Assembly: GCA_046729215.1 (NCBI GenBank) | Contig: JBKPGE010000225.1 | Location: 1 to 11,590 of the forward strand | Reading direction: 5' to 3' | DNA length: 11,590 nucleotides | Source: JACDAN01 sp046729215 | Lineage (GTDB): Bacteria > Actinomycetota > Thermoleophilia > Gaiellales > Gaiellaceae | Shown: positions 1 through 8,894 of the stretch, one piece after another | Numbering within the stretch: position 1 is the first letter of the stretch | Layout: every line of letters starts with the position of its first letter | The notes under the pieces: model-generated | What the model was told of the DNA's origin: nothing | Database searches by the model: none | What the model saw: only the letters and a program-made list of their open reading frames with translations | Made by a program: the position numbers and the translations under genes

Positions 1-975
1 GCAGCTCAGGCCCTGGTCGCAGCCGAGCACATTCCGCGGCATCGCGTCCTCGTGCCAACCGAGTCGTGCGAGGCCCCGGTGAACGTGCTCTTCGCGACTG
101 GAGCGACGATTGTGGTCGAGGTTGACGCTGAGTCGTTCGCACACGACGTCGAGACTCTTCGTGAACGTTTCGGACGTGAATGCCGGAACCCCGTGCTCGG
201 CCCACTCCTCGCGCACCTCGTCGGGAGTCCGAAACGATGTCGTGTAGTTGACGACCGTCCCCCCGCCGAGACAGGCGCCGGCAAGAATTCCGACCGAGTG
301 GTCGCGCGTGGCCGCGGAGGCGTTGCCGAGATAGCGCCGGTAGCCACGGAGCTCGGCGCCGTCGAAATCCAGATCGTCGGAGTAACCGCCCGCCTCGAGT
401 ACGACGACATCCAGCCCTGCGGCGGCCAGCACAGCGACGGCCGTCCCGCCCCCTGCTCCCGATCCGAGGACGCAGACATCGCAATCGAGCTCGAGATCAA
501 CGGTGACAGGGAGCGGCTCGATGGCCTTCGGCGGCGCATGAGGAACGGCGCCGATCGGGCCGGGGTATCCGATCCGCGCCCAGGCCGGATTTGGTGCGCC
601 GGACTCCCCTGGCAGCCCATAGGCGAGTGCAAGCGCCGCCTTGCGGAGACCGTGAAACGCCGCGCGCCGCGTCCCCGACCTGCTGTCGCACCAGGCGAGG
701 AGAATCCGCTCGCGGCGCTCCTGGGGCAGCCGATCGAAGCCCCGCACCCCGAAGAAGCTCAGAAGCCAAAGGAGCCGGCGGAGCTCGGCCGGCCGCAGCT
801 CGGTACCGAACAGCTCGAGGAAGGCGTCAGCCGCGCCGAGCTCGGCCGTCCCCGGATGGAAGGTGTCGCAAATCGCGTCAAGCGCGCGCCGCTGGCGCTG
901 GCTCAGAGCGCGAGCCGACGCGATGCGAGCGGCACCAGCCGGCATCAGCGGCCTGCGCCGAATCAGTCGCTCCAC
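1..975 (-). CDS. GMC-type FAD-dependent alcohol oxidase/dehydrogenase, N-terminal part (cut by left edge)
   Basis: This is a flavin-dependent oxidoreductase of the GMC superfamily, closest in layout to long-chain fatty alcohol oxidases. From a GTG start 325 residues are visible. Residues about 25-125 form a helical N-terminal region. The FAD-binding Rossmann motif GSGAGGG is at 171-177, preceded by a beta strand (CDVCVL) and followed by the ribose-binding acidic residue in VLEAGG (192-197). The GMC-like segment GGGTVVNYT is at 237-245. The fragment ends in a cysteine-containing stretch (C319, C325), as in the long-chain alcohol oxidase group. The FAD signature and the frame are seen directly; oxidation of alcohols is known of the family; the true substrate is unknown. 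The GTG at 975 was preferred because it lies 14 bp after the upstream gene's stop, but an ATG at 945 is also possible and neither has a strong ribosome site. The catalytic His/Asn region lies outside the window. Confidence 0.85.
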   Translation of the reverse strand, partial: MERLIRRRPLMPAGAARIASARALSQRQRRALDAICDTFHPGTAELGAADAFLELFGTELRPAELRRLLWLLSFFGVRGFDRLPQERRERILLAWCDSRSGTRRAAFHGLRKAALALAYGLPGESGAPNPAWARIGYPGPIGAVPHAPPKAIEPLPVTVDLELDCDVCVLGSGAGGGTAVAVLAAAGLDVVVLEAGGYSDDLDFDGAELRGYRRYLGNASAATRDHSVGILAGACLGGGTVVNYTTSFRTPDEVREEWAEHGVPAFTSETFTKSLDVVCERLSVNLDHNRRSSREEHVHRGLARLGWHEDAMPRNVLGCDQGLSC

Positions 976-989
976 TGACCCGATGTGGA

Positions 990-1265
990 TTACGTGGCCG
1001 GCGCTGGTGCGGCCTCGGTCGCCGCGCTCCTGCGTCCGAAGACGGCGAACGCGAGGATGACCAAGCCGATTCCGGTCAAAAGTAACGCCACGTGCTTTGC
1101 GACCGCGGGATCGGTGGCCGGGCCGAATACGATCCCTTCCTGCTTGATGTGATCGCGGCTGAACGTGAACCCCCAGATCCCAAGCACGACCACGACGATG
1201 CCGAAGACGATCAGCACGCCTCTGGAGATGTACCCACCGATCTGCAGGGCCTTGCTTCGTCTCAT
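990..1265 (-). CDS. Small two-helix membrane protein, 91 aa
   Basis: I do not recognise a named family. The 91-residue protein has a short basic N-terminus (RRSK), a strongly hydrophobic helix at about residues 10-33, a 24-residue loop at 34-57 containing KQEGIVFGP, a second helix at about 58-77 and an Ala/Pro/Thr tail. The N-in rule puts both termini in the cytoplasm and the loop outside. The start is well supported: AAGGAGG lies five bases before the ATG (plus-strand 1271-1277), whereas the reading frame further upstream has no such signal. It sits 64 bp after the ABC transporter gene and 14 bp before the GMC oxidoreductase gene on the same strand, so it is probably co-transcribed with the oxidoreductase. 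Function unknown; an accessory membrane role is possible but nothing shows it. Confidence 0.8.
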   Translation of the reverse strand: MRRSKALQIGGYISRGVLIVFGIVVVVLGIWGFTFSRDHIKQEGIVFGPATDPAVAKHVALLLTGIGLVILAFAVFGRRSAATEAAPAPAT

Positions 1266-1270
1266 GGCGT

Positions 1271-1277
1271 CCTCCTT
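1271..1277 (-). promoter_or_regulatory. Strong Shine-Dalgarno site of the 91-aa membrane protein
   Basis: AAGGAGG on the minus strand, five bases before the ATG at 1265. It decides the start of this gene over a longer open frame and suggests the small protein is translated efficiently and independently of the ABC gene upstream. Confidence 0.8.
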
Positions 1278-1329
1278 CGCTGCGCGGATCCTCGACTTTC
1301 CGACGATTCTGCCCCGCGAATGCTGACGG

Positions 1330-3207
1330 TTACTTGGGACGTTGCCTGAGGACGAACGCGGGCGGCGACCCGTCCGACGAGGCGAGCGCGGCAGCCTCGC
1401 TCGGTTCGGGTGCGCGTGTAGCCAGTTGGGCGTCGCGCGAGACGAGCGCCGCGTAGCGGCCGCCGGCAAGGATTAGGTCCTCGTGCCGGCCCGACTCCAC
1501 GACGCCGCCGTGGTCGAGCACAATGATCTGGTCTGCGTCACGGACAGTCGAGAGCCGGTGCGCGATGGCGATCGTCGTCCGCCCCTCGGAGAGCCGGTCG
1601 AGCGCCTCCTGGACGAGCCGCTCGGTCTCGGTGTCGAGCGAGCTCGTCGCCTCGTCGAGCACAAGGATGGGCGGATTGCGGAGGATCGTCCGCGCGATGG
1701 CGATCCGCTGCTTCTCCCCACCGGAGAACCGGTAGCCGCGCTCGCCGACGACGGTGTCGTAGCCCTCGGGCAGTGCGGCGATCACGTGGTGGATGCGTGC
1801 GGCCTCGGCGGCGGCCTCGATTTCCTCGTCCGTGGCGTCCGGCTTCGCGAAGCGAAGGTTCTCACGCACCGACTCGTGGAAAAGGTACGTCTCCTGCGAG
1901 ACGACGCCGACGAGGTCGGACAGCGCCTGGAAGCTGAGGTCGCGGATGTCGACGCCGCCGATCGCGATGCGTCCGCGGCTGGGCTCGTAGAGCCGCGCCG
2001 TGAGGTAGCCGAGCGTCGTCTTGCCGGAGCCGGTCTCTCCGACGAGCGCCGTCGTCGTGCCGGCAGGCACCGTGAACGAGACGTCCCGGAGTGTCCAGTC
2101 CTCGCCGTAGCGGAACCAGACATGATCGAACACAACGTCTCCGGCCTGGCCGACGGCGAGGGCGTCCGGCTTCTCATCGATCTCGATCGGCTGGTCGAGG
2201 TACTCGAAGATCCGGTCGAAGAGCGCGAGCGACGTCTGGACGTCGAGGCCGACCCCGAGGAGTGATCCCACCGGAAAGAAGAGGCGCGTCTGCAGCGTCG
2301 TGAAGGCCACGAGCAGCGGGATGGAGACCGCAGCCGATCCCGAAGCGAGCGCTAGCCCGCCGAACCAGTAGACCGCCGCCGGCATGATCGCGAAGCTCGT
2401 CTGGATCGAAGCCATGACCCAACGGCCGGCCATCCGCTGACGCACCTCAAGGTCGGCGAGCCTCAGCGAGTCGCCCTCGAAGCGGTCGGCAAGCTCGTTC
2501 CCGCGCCCCATCGTCTTCCCGAGCAGGATCCCCGAGACCGAAAGCGACTCCTGCACCAAGCTGGAGACGTCGGCCATCGTCTCCTGTGTCGTCTTTGCGA
2601 TCCGGCGCCGCTCGTTGCCCACGCGACGCGTGAGCAGGACGAACACCGGGATCAGCGCAAAGGCGAACAGCGCGAGCTGCCAGCTCAGGACCAGCATGCC
2701 GATCATCGTCGCGACCACCGTCGTCAGGTTCGACGCGATCGACGTCGCCGTGTTCGTAACCACGTTCTGCACGCCGCCGATGTCGTTCGAGATCCTCGAC
2801 TGCACCTCGCCGGTACGCGTTCGCGTGAAGAACGCGAGCGACAGGCGCTGGAGGTGCCGGAAGACCGCGGTGCGGAGATCGTGCATGACGCGCTGCCCGA
2901 CCTGGTTGGAATACAGCGTCTGCATGACGCCGAGCGCGCCGGTCACGATCGCGATCGCGATGATCCCGCCGGCCGCGAACGAGAGCTCCCTCGTGTCGTT
3001 CTGCCCGATCGCCTCCAACACGCGCTTCAGCAGGAAGGCAGGGACGACGCCGAGTGCGGCCGAAGCCACGATCAGGAGCAGGACGCCCCCGAGCCGAACC
3101 TTGTACGGCGCGAAGAGCCGACCGATGCGGCGCAGGTTCGCACGGCGCACCGCCGGATCGGCGGAGCGCTCCGGCGCCTCGTCGGAGGAGAAGAAGAACA
3201 TGCCCAT
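1330..3207 (-). CDS. ABC transporter, fused permease and ATPase (exporter type)
   Basis: This 625-residue protein has the standard layout of a half-size type IV ABC exporter that works as a homo- or heterodimer in the cytoplasmic membrane. Six transmembrane helices lie within about residues 38-320. The nucleotide-binding domain follows from about 355 to 590: Walker A GETGSGKT (390-397), Q-loop glutamine in VVSQETYLF (Q438), signature FSGGEKQ (494-500), Walker B ILVLDE (514-519) with catalytic E519, D-loop SSLD (522-525) and switch histidine H550. All catalytic residues are intact, so it can serve as an active homodimer. Substrate cannot be read from sequence; lipids, drugs or peptides are all possible. 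The ATG at 3207 has no clear ribosome site, and a second in-frame ATG follows two codons later. It lies 43 bp after the Clp gene, so translation may depend on readthrough from that gene. Confidence 0.95.
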   Translation of the reverse strand: MGMFFFSSDEAPERSADPAVRRANLRRIGRLFAPYKVRLGGVLLLIVASAALGVVPAFLLKRVLEAIGQNDTRELSFAAGGIIAIAIVTGALGVMQTLYSNQVGQRVMHDLRTAVFRHLQRLSLAFFTRTRTGEVQSRISNDIGGVQNVVTNTATSIASNLTTVVATMIGMLVLSWQLALFAFALIPVFVLLTRRVGNERRRIAKTTQETMADVSSLVQESLSVSGILLGKTMGRGNELADRFEGDSLRLADLEVRQRMAGRWVMASIQTSFAIMPAAVYWFGGLALASGSAAVSIPLLVAFTTLQTRLFFPVGSLLGVGLDVQTSLALFDRIFEYLDQPIEIDEKPDALAVGQAGDVVFDHVWFRYGEDWTLRDVSFTVPAGTTTALVGETGSGKTTLGYLTARLYEPSRGRIAIGGVDIRDLSFQALSDLVGVVSQETYLFHESVRENLRFAKPDATDEEIEAAAEAARIHHVIAALPEGYDTVVGERGYRFSGGEKQRIAIARTILRNPPILVLDEATSSLDTETERLVQEALDRLSEGRTTIAIAHRLSTVRDADQIIVLDHGGVVESGRHEDLILAGGRYAALVSRDAQLATRAPEPSEAAALASSDGSPPAFVLRQRPK

Positions 3208-3250
3208 CGACGACCAGGGTACGCCGCCGAGCAGGCTTGGGAGATCCGCG

Positions 3251-5917
<2,667 letters not shown>

Positions 5918-5925
5918 TTGGAATC

Positions 5926-5934
5926 CCTCCTCCT
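5926..5934 (-). promoter_or_regulatory. Strong Shine-Dalgarno site of the Clp ATPase gene
   Basis: AGGAGGAGG on the minus strand, eight bases before the ATG at 5917. It selects the 888-residue start over an in-frame extension that would run past the tetR start on the other strand. Confidence 0.85.
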
Positions 5935-5935
5935 G

Positions 5936-5954
5936 CCTAGCTAAAGAGCTCAGG
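5936..5954. promoter_or_regulatory. Imperfect inverted repeat in the Clp leader (possible operator)
   Basis: CCTAGCT, four bases, then AGCTCAGG: arms match with one bulged base. It lies directly upstream of the Clp ribosome site, where a repressor or leader hairpin would act. It does not match the HAIR (HspR) or CIRCE (HrcA) heat-shock operators. Could be chance. Confidence 0.25.
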
Positions 5955-6034
5955 CTATGCATTGATCGTCCCCCTCCGGCTCTACGTGGAAACCCAGACC
6001 GAGCCGGTCGCGGATGCGCCTTTCCGGATAAAAC

Positions 6035-6049
6035 GAAACTAGTGGTTTC
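6035..6049. promoter_or_regulatory. Candidate TetR operator upstream of tetR
   Basis: GAAAC TAGTG GTTTC: a perfect 5-bp inverted repeat with a 5-bp spacer, centred 28 bp before the tetR start codon. The half-site recurs in a longer inverted repeat just downstream of tetR (6700-6725). TetR-family proteins usually bind such palindromes next to their own gene. Its position overlaps where the -35 element and spacer of a leaderless tetR promoter would lie, which fits autorepression. It may also influence the divergent Clp gene. Confidence 0.5.
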
Positions 6050-6057
6050 TAATTCAG

Positions 6058-6063
6058 TATGCT
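6058..6063 (+). promoter_or_regulatory. Possible -10 element of a leaderless tetR promoter
   Basis: TATGCT lies at exactly -12 to -7 if transcription starts at the A of the tetR ATG. No Shine-Dalgarno sequence precedes that ATG, so a leaderless transcript is plausible. The matching -35 position (6035-6040, GAAACT) is a poor match to TTGACA. Confidence 0.35.
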
Positions 6064-6069
6064 CGCAGC

Positions 6070-6681
6070 ATGAGCACGAAAACAGCTGAACCTCGCCGAC
6101 GCGGACGTCCACGCAGCGATCGGGCGCAGAATGCGATCCTCGAGGCCGCCGCTGAGCTCTTGCTCGCCCCCGACGGCGACGCGGTGAGCATGGACGCAGT
6201 CGCCGAACGGGCCTCGGTCAGCAAGGCCACGATCTACCGCTGGTGGCGTTCCAAGGAGACGTTGACGCTCGATGCCCTCTACAACGCGTGGGCGACCGCT
6301 CCACCTGTCCGCGATACCGGCACGCTCGAGGGAGACTTGCTCTCGCTCCTCCTGCCCTGGGTTCGCGTGGTCGCCCAGCGGCCGTATGGGCGCGTGCTGG
6401 CCCGCTTGATCACCGAGGCTCACACGGACCCACAATTCGCCGAGGAGTATCAAGCGCGCTTTCTCCAGCCGCGCCGGGACGCGGGTCGGGAGGTCTTCGC
6501 GCGAGCGATCAAGCGCGGAGAGCTTAGGTCGGGTATCGACGTGGAGGTTGCACTCGATCTCCTTTACGGCCCGCTCTATCACCGGCTGCTCCACGCGCAC
6601 GCTCCATTCAACGCCCGTTTTGCACGCCAGGTCGTCGACACCGTGCTCATCGGGATCCTGGCCCGCCCTCCCGGGGAATAG
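6070..6681 (+). CDS. TetR/AcrR-family transcriptional regulator, 203 aa
   Basis: A one-component repressor with an N-terminal TetR helix-turn-helix (about residues 18-64). The recognition helix lies in SVSKATIYRWWRSKETL (49-65), a textbook family pattern. A basic arm RRRGRPRSDR precedes it. The C-terminal ligand and dimerisation domain (about 85-200) is helical and has the GELRSGIDVEVALDLLYGPL (150-169) pattern common in regulators with the TetR_C_11-like domain. Length is normal for the family. The ATG at 6070 has no ribosome site, but a TATGCT box stands at the spacing expected of a leaderless message. Inverted repeats with the same half-site flank the gene on both sides, so it probably represses itself and the 37-aa miniprotein downstream. 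The Clp gene is divergent, with 152 bp between starts. The inducing ligand is unknown. Confidence 0.93.
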   Translation: MSTKTAEPRRRGRPRSDRAQNAILEAAAELLLAPDGDAVSMDAVAERASVSKATIYRWWRSKETLTLDALYNAWATAPPVRDTGTLEGDLLSLLLPWVRVVAQRPYGRVLARLITEAHTDPQFAEEYQARFLQPRRDAGREVFARAIKRGELRSGIDVEVALDLLYGPLYHRLLHAHAPFNARFARQVVDTVLIGILARPPGE

Positions 6682-6699
6682 CCACTGGCAATCCGCGTT

Positions 6700-6725
6700 A
6701 TAGAAACTAACGGTTCAGTTTCTAT
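6700..6725. promoter_or_regulatory. Perfect 9-bp inverted repeat, candidate TetR operator upstream of the miniprotein
   Basis: ATAGAAACT, spacer AACGGTTC, AGTTTCTAT: a perfect inverted repeat with 9-bp arms. It shares the GAAAC/GTTTC half-site with the repeat before tetR, and the bases GAAACTA..GGTT align between the two. It lies 18 bp after the tetR stop and 21 bp before the miniprotein start, the right place for an operator controlling that small gene. A short hairpin role in RNA is an alternative, but no T-run follows. Confidence 0.6.
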
Positions 6726-6733
6726 TCGCGCAG

Positions 6734-6740
6734 AAAGGGG
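6734..6740 (+). promoter_or_regulatory. Ribosome binding site of the 37-aa miniprotein
   Basis: AAAGGGG six bases before ATG 6747. It is the main reason, apart from the reading frame itself, to treat this very short frame as a gene. Confidence 0.5.
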
Positions 6741-6746
6741 TTGGAG

Positions 6747-6860
6747 ATGCCGCTCTCGCGCAGAACACTGTGGATCGGAGCCGCACTCGTCCTTGCAGTC
6801 GTTGTAGTGGTGGTTGTCGCTGCATACGGCGGCGGAGGCGGCGGCGGCGCGGGCTACTAG
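6747..6860 (+). CDS. Glycine-tailed single-helix membrane miniprotein, 37 aa
   Basis: A short open frame with a good ribosome site (AAAGGGG, six bases before ATG) directly behind a perfect inverted repeat. The peptide starts MPLSRRTLWIGAAL, continues with a run of Val/Ala giving one strongly hydrophobic helix (about residues 8-26), and ends in Tyr, seven glycines, Ala-Gly-Tyr. The two arginines before the helix predict a cytoplasmic N-terminus and a glycine-rich tail outside the membrane or at its surface. I know no named family. Its position suggests control by the TetR regulator upstream. It could be a small envelope-stress peptide, a transporter-associated peptide, or a toxin-like membrane peptide; the sequence does not decide between these. 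No cysteine or lipobox is present. Confidence 0.6.
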   Translation: MPLSRRTLWIGAALVLAVVVVVVVAAYGGGGGGGAGY

Positions 6861-6902
6861 AGGCTCGACTGGTAAACAGTCTGCCGCGTACCACCACGAA
6901 AG

Positions 6903-6922
6903 CCCCGCTAAGGCGGAGTTTT
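6903..6922 (+). terminator. Weak possible terminator after the miniprotein
   Basis: CCGC, loop TAAG, GCGG with one mismatch and one further pair, followed by TTTT. The stem is short and it overlaps the end of the convergent toroid gene, so this is tentative. Confidence 0.25.
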
Positions 6923-7882
6923 CGCCAATTGGAACACGCGAAGCGCGTTCAACGTGATCATCTCGTTCGGGCCGCCCCGGCCCCAGTCGACCACCTCCGG
7001 CTGCCGAGGGCTTCTGGGAGGCCTCCACCAAAAGCCACCGGCCTCCCAGCGGCCGTCCGGCCGCCTCAGCTCGCGCAATACCTCGAGCCCGTCGTTTACG
7101 CGCTCGTCGTCCAACCGCCCGAGCCGCCCGAGCACGAGCAGCGCCTGCAGCACGTCGTAGTGCCAGTACGGCGGGTAGTGAGGCTTCAGCCACGCCTTCG
7201 AGATCACCTCGCCGCTTTCCAATGAGCGGAAGAGGCGATGCTCGAGGAATAGGTCCGCCGTCCGCTGCGACGCTTCTGCGGCCCAGTTCGCGCCCGTCGC
7301 ACGCGAGTACTCATGCAGACCCCAGGCCGGGGCCAGCGACTCGTGGAACGACGACCGCCGACCGCTCGCATCCGGATCGCAGTTCCAGCCGCCGTCCGGC
7401 CACTGCCACTCGACGAGCGAGCTCGCGAGCAGCTCCACGTGCGGATCGTCCGCCGTGCCCAGCCGACAGCAGACTGCGAGTGCGTTGCCCTCCTGTGAGG
7501 CACAGCGCCGGACGAGCCCGTCGATCGTCTTGATGCCGCGCCTATGACCTTTGCCCGTGAGCCAGGCAAGCACCGTCTCCGCGGCCGCCACCGCCGGAGG
7601 GTGGCCCGCTGGCACGCCCAGCTCCACGAGTGAGACGAGCCGCCAGTGGGCGCCGGTCCACTTCTTGTACGGATGGCCGCCGAAGCCGCCGTCGGCTTCC
7701 TGCCCGCTGAGAAGCGCGCTGACGATTGGACCGGCGAGGATCGCCTCCGGGTCCGGTTCGATGCGCTCGCCCAGGACATCGCGACGCGCCAGATAGCCGA
7801 TAGCCGGCTCGTCGGAAGCCAGGAGCCACTCGACCGCGGCCGTGTAGTCTGCATGAGCCAATCGCCGTCCTGTCTCTGTCAT
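6908..7882 (-). CDS. Squalene-cyclase-like alpha/alpha-toroid protein, 324 aa
   Basis: This belongs to the terpenoid cyclase/prenyltransferase alpha-alpha toroid superfamily by its repeats: Gly/Trp-rich turns of the QW type recur at 61-69 (QEADGGFGG), 161-169 (WPDGGWNCD) and 274-283 (RPDGRWEAGG), each between pairs of helices. At 324 residues it is about half the length of a true squalene-hopene cyclase (over 600), and no DxDD cyclisation motif is visible. So it is probably a non-cyclase, soluble toroid protein; binding of a hydrophobic ligand is possible. The ATG at 7882 has AGGG eight bases upstream; a longer in-frame start would overlap the divergent gene and adds only low-complexity Arg/Ser residues. 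It is divergent from a pair of membrane proteins with only 14 bp between start codons, and convergent with the miniprotein. No substrate can be named. Confidence 0.85.
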   Translation of the reverse strand: MTETGRRLAHADYTAAVEWLLASDEPAIGYLARRDVLGERIEPDPEAILAGPIVSALLSGQEADGGFGGHPYKKWTGAHWRLVSLVELGVPAGHPPAVAAAETVLAWLTGKGHRRGIKTIDGLVRRCASQEGNALAVCCRLGTADDPHVELLASSLVEWQWPDGGWNCDPDASGRRSSFHESLAPAWGLHEYSRATGANWAAEASQRTADLFLEHRLFRSLESGEVISKAWLKPHYPPYWHYDVLQALLVLGRLGRLDDERVNDGLEVLRELRRPDGRWEAGGFWWRPPRSPRQPEVVDWGRGGPNEMITLNALRVFQLAKTPP

Positions 7883-7896
7883 AGGATCAGCCCTGC

Positions 7897-8376
7897 GTGA
7901 GCTTCGACGATTGGATTCTCGCGTTGCACGTGCTGAGCGCGTTCGCATACGTCGCGGGAATGGTGCTCTTCTGGATCCTGATCGTTGCCGTTCGCCGGAC
8001 GGATCTGCCCGACGGAACGATCCGCATGGCCCCCGTGGTCAAGGTCGGCAACGCGAGCGTTGGGATCGGAGCCGGCGGCACGATCCTGTTGGGCATCTGG
8101 CTCGCGTTTTCCATCGGCGGCTACAACATCTGGGACGGTTGGATCATCGCCGCCATCATCCTCTGGATCATTGCCGCGGCGCTCGGCCGTCGAACCGGCG
8201 AGGCCTACATGGAAGGGATGAATAAAGCGGTGGAGCTGCGGACCGCGGGTCAAACCGGACCGAATTCGGAGCTGCTCGCGCTCAATCGCACGCAGAACGG
8301 ACTCATTTTCCATGCGCTCGCGACGATCGTCGTGCTCCTGATCCTCATCGACATGGTCTGGAAACCGGGAGCATGA
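7897..8376 (+). CDS. Four-helix integral membrane protein, 159 aa (DUF2269-like)
   Basis: A membrane protein with predicted helices at about residues 7-31, 48-72, 79-97 and 134-154. The first helix carries a buried histidine in LHVLSAFAYVAG (H11), a feature shared with the next gene. This layout resembles the DUF2269/CopD-like group of small multi-helix proteins; no function is established for it, and the resemblance is judged by eye. The GTG start at 7897 has AGGA ten bases upstream and gives a start just before helix 1, as usual for such proteins. The stop codon overlaps the next start as ATGA, so the two are translationally coupled and may form a heteromeric membrane complex. The divergent toroid gene begins only 14 bp away. 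Confidence 0.83.
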   Translation: MSFDDWILALHVLSAFAYVAGMVLFWILIVAVRRTDLPDGTIRMAPVVKVGNASVGIGAGGTILLGIWLAFSIGGYNIWDGWIIAAIILWIIAAALGRRTGEAYMEGMNKAVELRTAGQTGPNSELLALNRTQNGLIFHALATIVVLLILIDMVWKPGA

Positions 8377-8831
8377 GCGCGCTCGCCACGGTCCGGCCGG
8401 ACAGCTGGAACTTCCCGCTGTTCCTCCACGTGCTCGGAGCGATGATCCTCGTGGGCGCCGCTCTCACCGGCGCGAGCACGCTTGCGTTTGCGCGAGGCGA
8501 CACCCGGATGCTCAGGCTCGGCTACTGGTCGCTGCTCGCGGTCGGGCTCCCGGGCTACGTGCTCATGCGCATCGGCGCCGAATGGACCGCCTCGAAGGAA
8601 GGCTTCAACGATGAGGGAGTGTCCGCGCCTACCTGGCTCGACACGGGCTACCTCATCGCTGATGCCGGCGCGCTGGTCTTGCTGGTCGCGCTCATCGTCG
8701 GCGGCGTCGGCGTGTACCGGCTCAGAACCGGAAGAGGCGCCGGGCTGCTGAAAGGGACGATGGTCCTCTCGCTGCTCCTGCTCGCCGCGTTCATCGTCGC
8801 CATCTGGGCGATGACCGGCAAGCCCGACTAG
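8373..8831 (+). CDS. Four-helix integral membrane protein, 152 aa, coupled partner
   Basis: The second of the pair. Helices are predicted at about residues 14-40, 48-66, 91-114 and 126-147, with a polar loop at 67-90 (TASKEGFNDEG) expected on the outside. Helix 1 contains LHVLGAMILVGA with H19, matching LHVLSAFAYVAG of the gene before, so the two may be old duplicates or two halves of one complex. The ATG overlaps the previous stop (ATGA), with GGGAG just upstream inside the preceding gene. Function unknown; the intramembrane histidines would suit a heme or metal role, but no second ligand is evident. A strong hairpin follows 14 bp after the stop. Confidence 0.85.
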   Translation: MSALATVRPDSWNFPLFLHVLGAMILVGAALTGASTLAFARGDTRMLRLGYWSLLAVGLPGYVLMRIGAEWTASKEGFNDEGVSAPTWLDTGYLIADAGALVLLVALIVGGVGVYRLRTGRGAGLLKGTMVLSLLLLAAFIVAIWAMTGKPD

Positions 8832-8845
8832 AAGCCTCCAAGTGG

Positions 8846-8871
8846 AGGGGGAGGCGCCGCAGCCTCCCCCT
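8846..8871 (+). terminator. Rho-independent terminator of the membrane-protein pair
   Basis: AGGGGGAGGC, loop GCCGCA, GCCTCCCCCT, then TT: a perfect 10-bp GC-rich stem with a short T-run, 14 bp after the stop at 8831. A weaker 5-bp hairpin (CCTCC AAGT GGAGG, 8835-8848) overlaps its left arm. On the opposite strand no T-run follows, so it mainly ends the plus-strand pair, though it also separates it from the convergent secreted-protein gene. Confidence 0.85.
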
Positions 8872-8894
8872 TTACTGCAGATCTGCGATCGGGA

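Noticed and set aside
52..978. 308-aa plus-strand open frame
   Set aside because: It is the shadow of the minus-strand GMC oxidoreductase, which shows a real FAD motif; the plus-strand product has no recognisable domain and odd composition.
1483..2265. 260-aa plus-strand open frame inside the ABC transporter gene
   Set aside because: Antisense to the nucleotide-binding domain; rich in Arg/Asp/Glu repeats typical of shadow translation.
5918..6069. Heat-shock operator (HAIR or CIRCE) upstream of the Clp gene
   Set aside because: No CTTGAGT-N7-ACTCAAG or TTAGCACTC-N9-GAGTGCTAA match; only an imperfect AGCT-based repeat is present.
5918..6112. In-frame N-terminal extension of the Clp protein
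   Set aside because: It would cross the tetR start and both regulatory sites, contains no Clp-like sequence, and the ATG at 5917 has a near-ideal ribosome site.
6049..6600. 183-aa minus-strand open frame opposite tetR
   Set aside because: The plus strand has a clear TetR helix-turn-helix and flanking operators; the antisense product matches nothing.
6867..6881. GACTG-GTAAA-CAGTC hairpin after the miniprotein
   Set aside because: Five-bp stem of modest GC content with no T-run; too weak to call a terminator.
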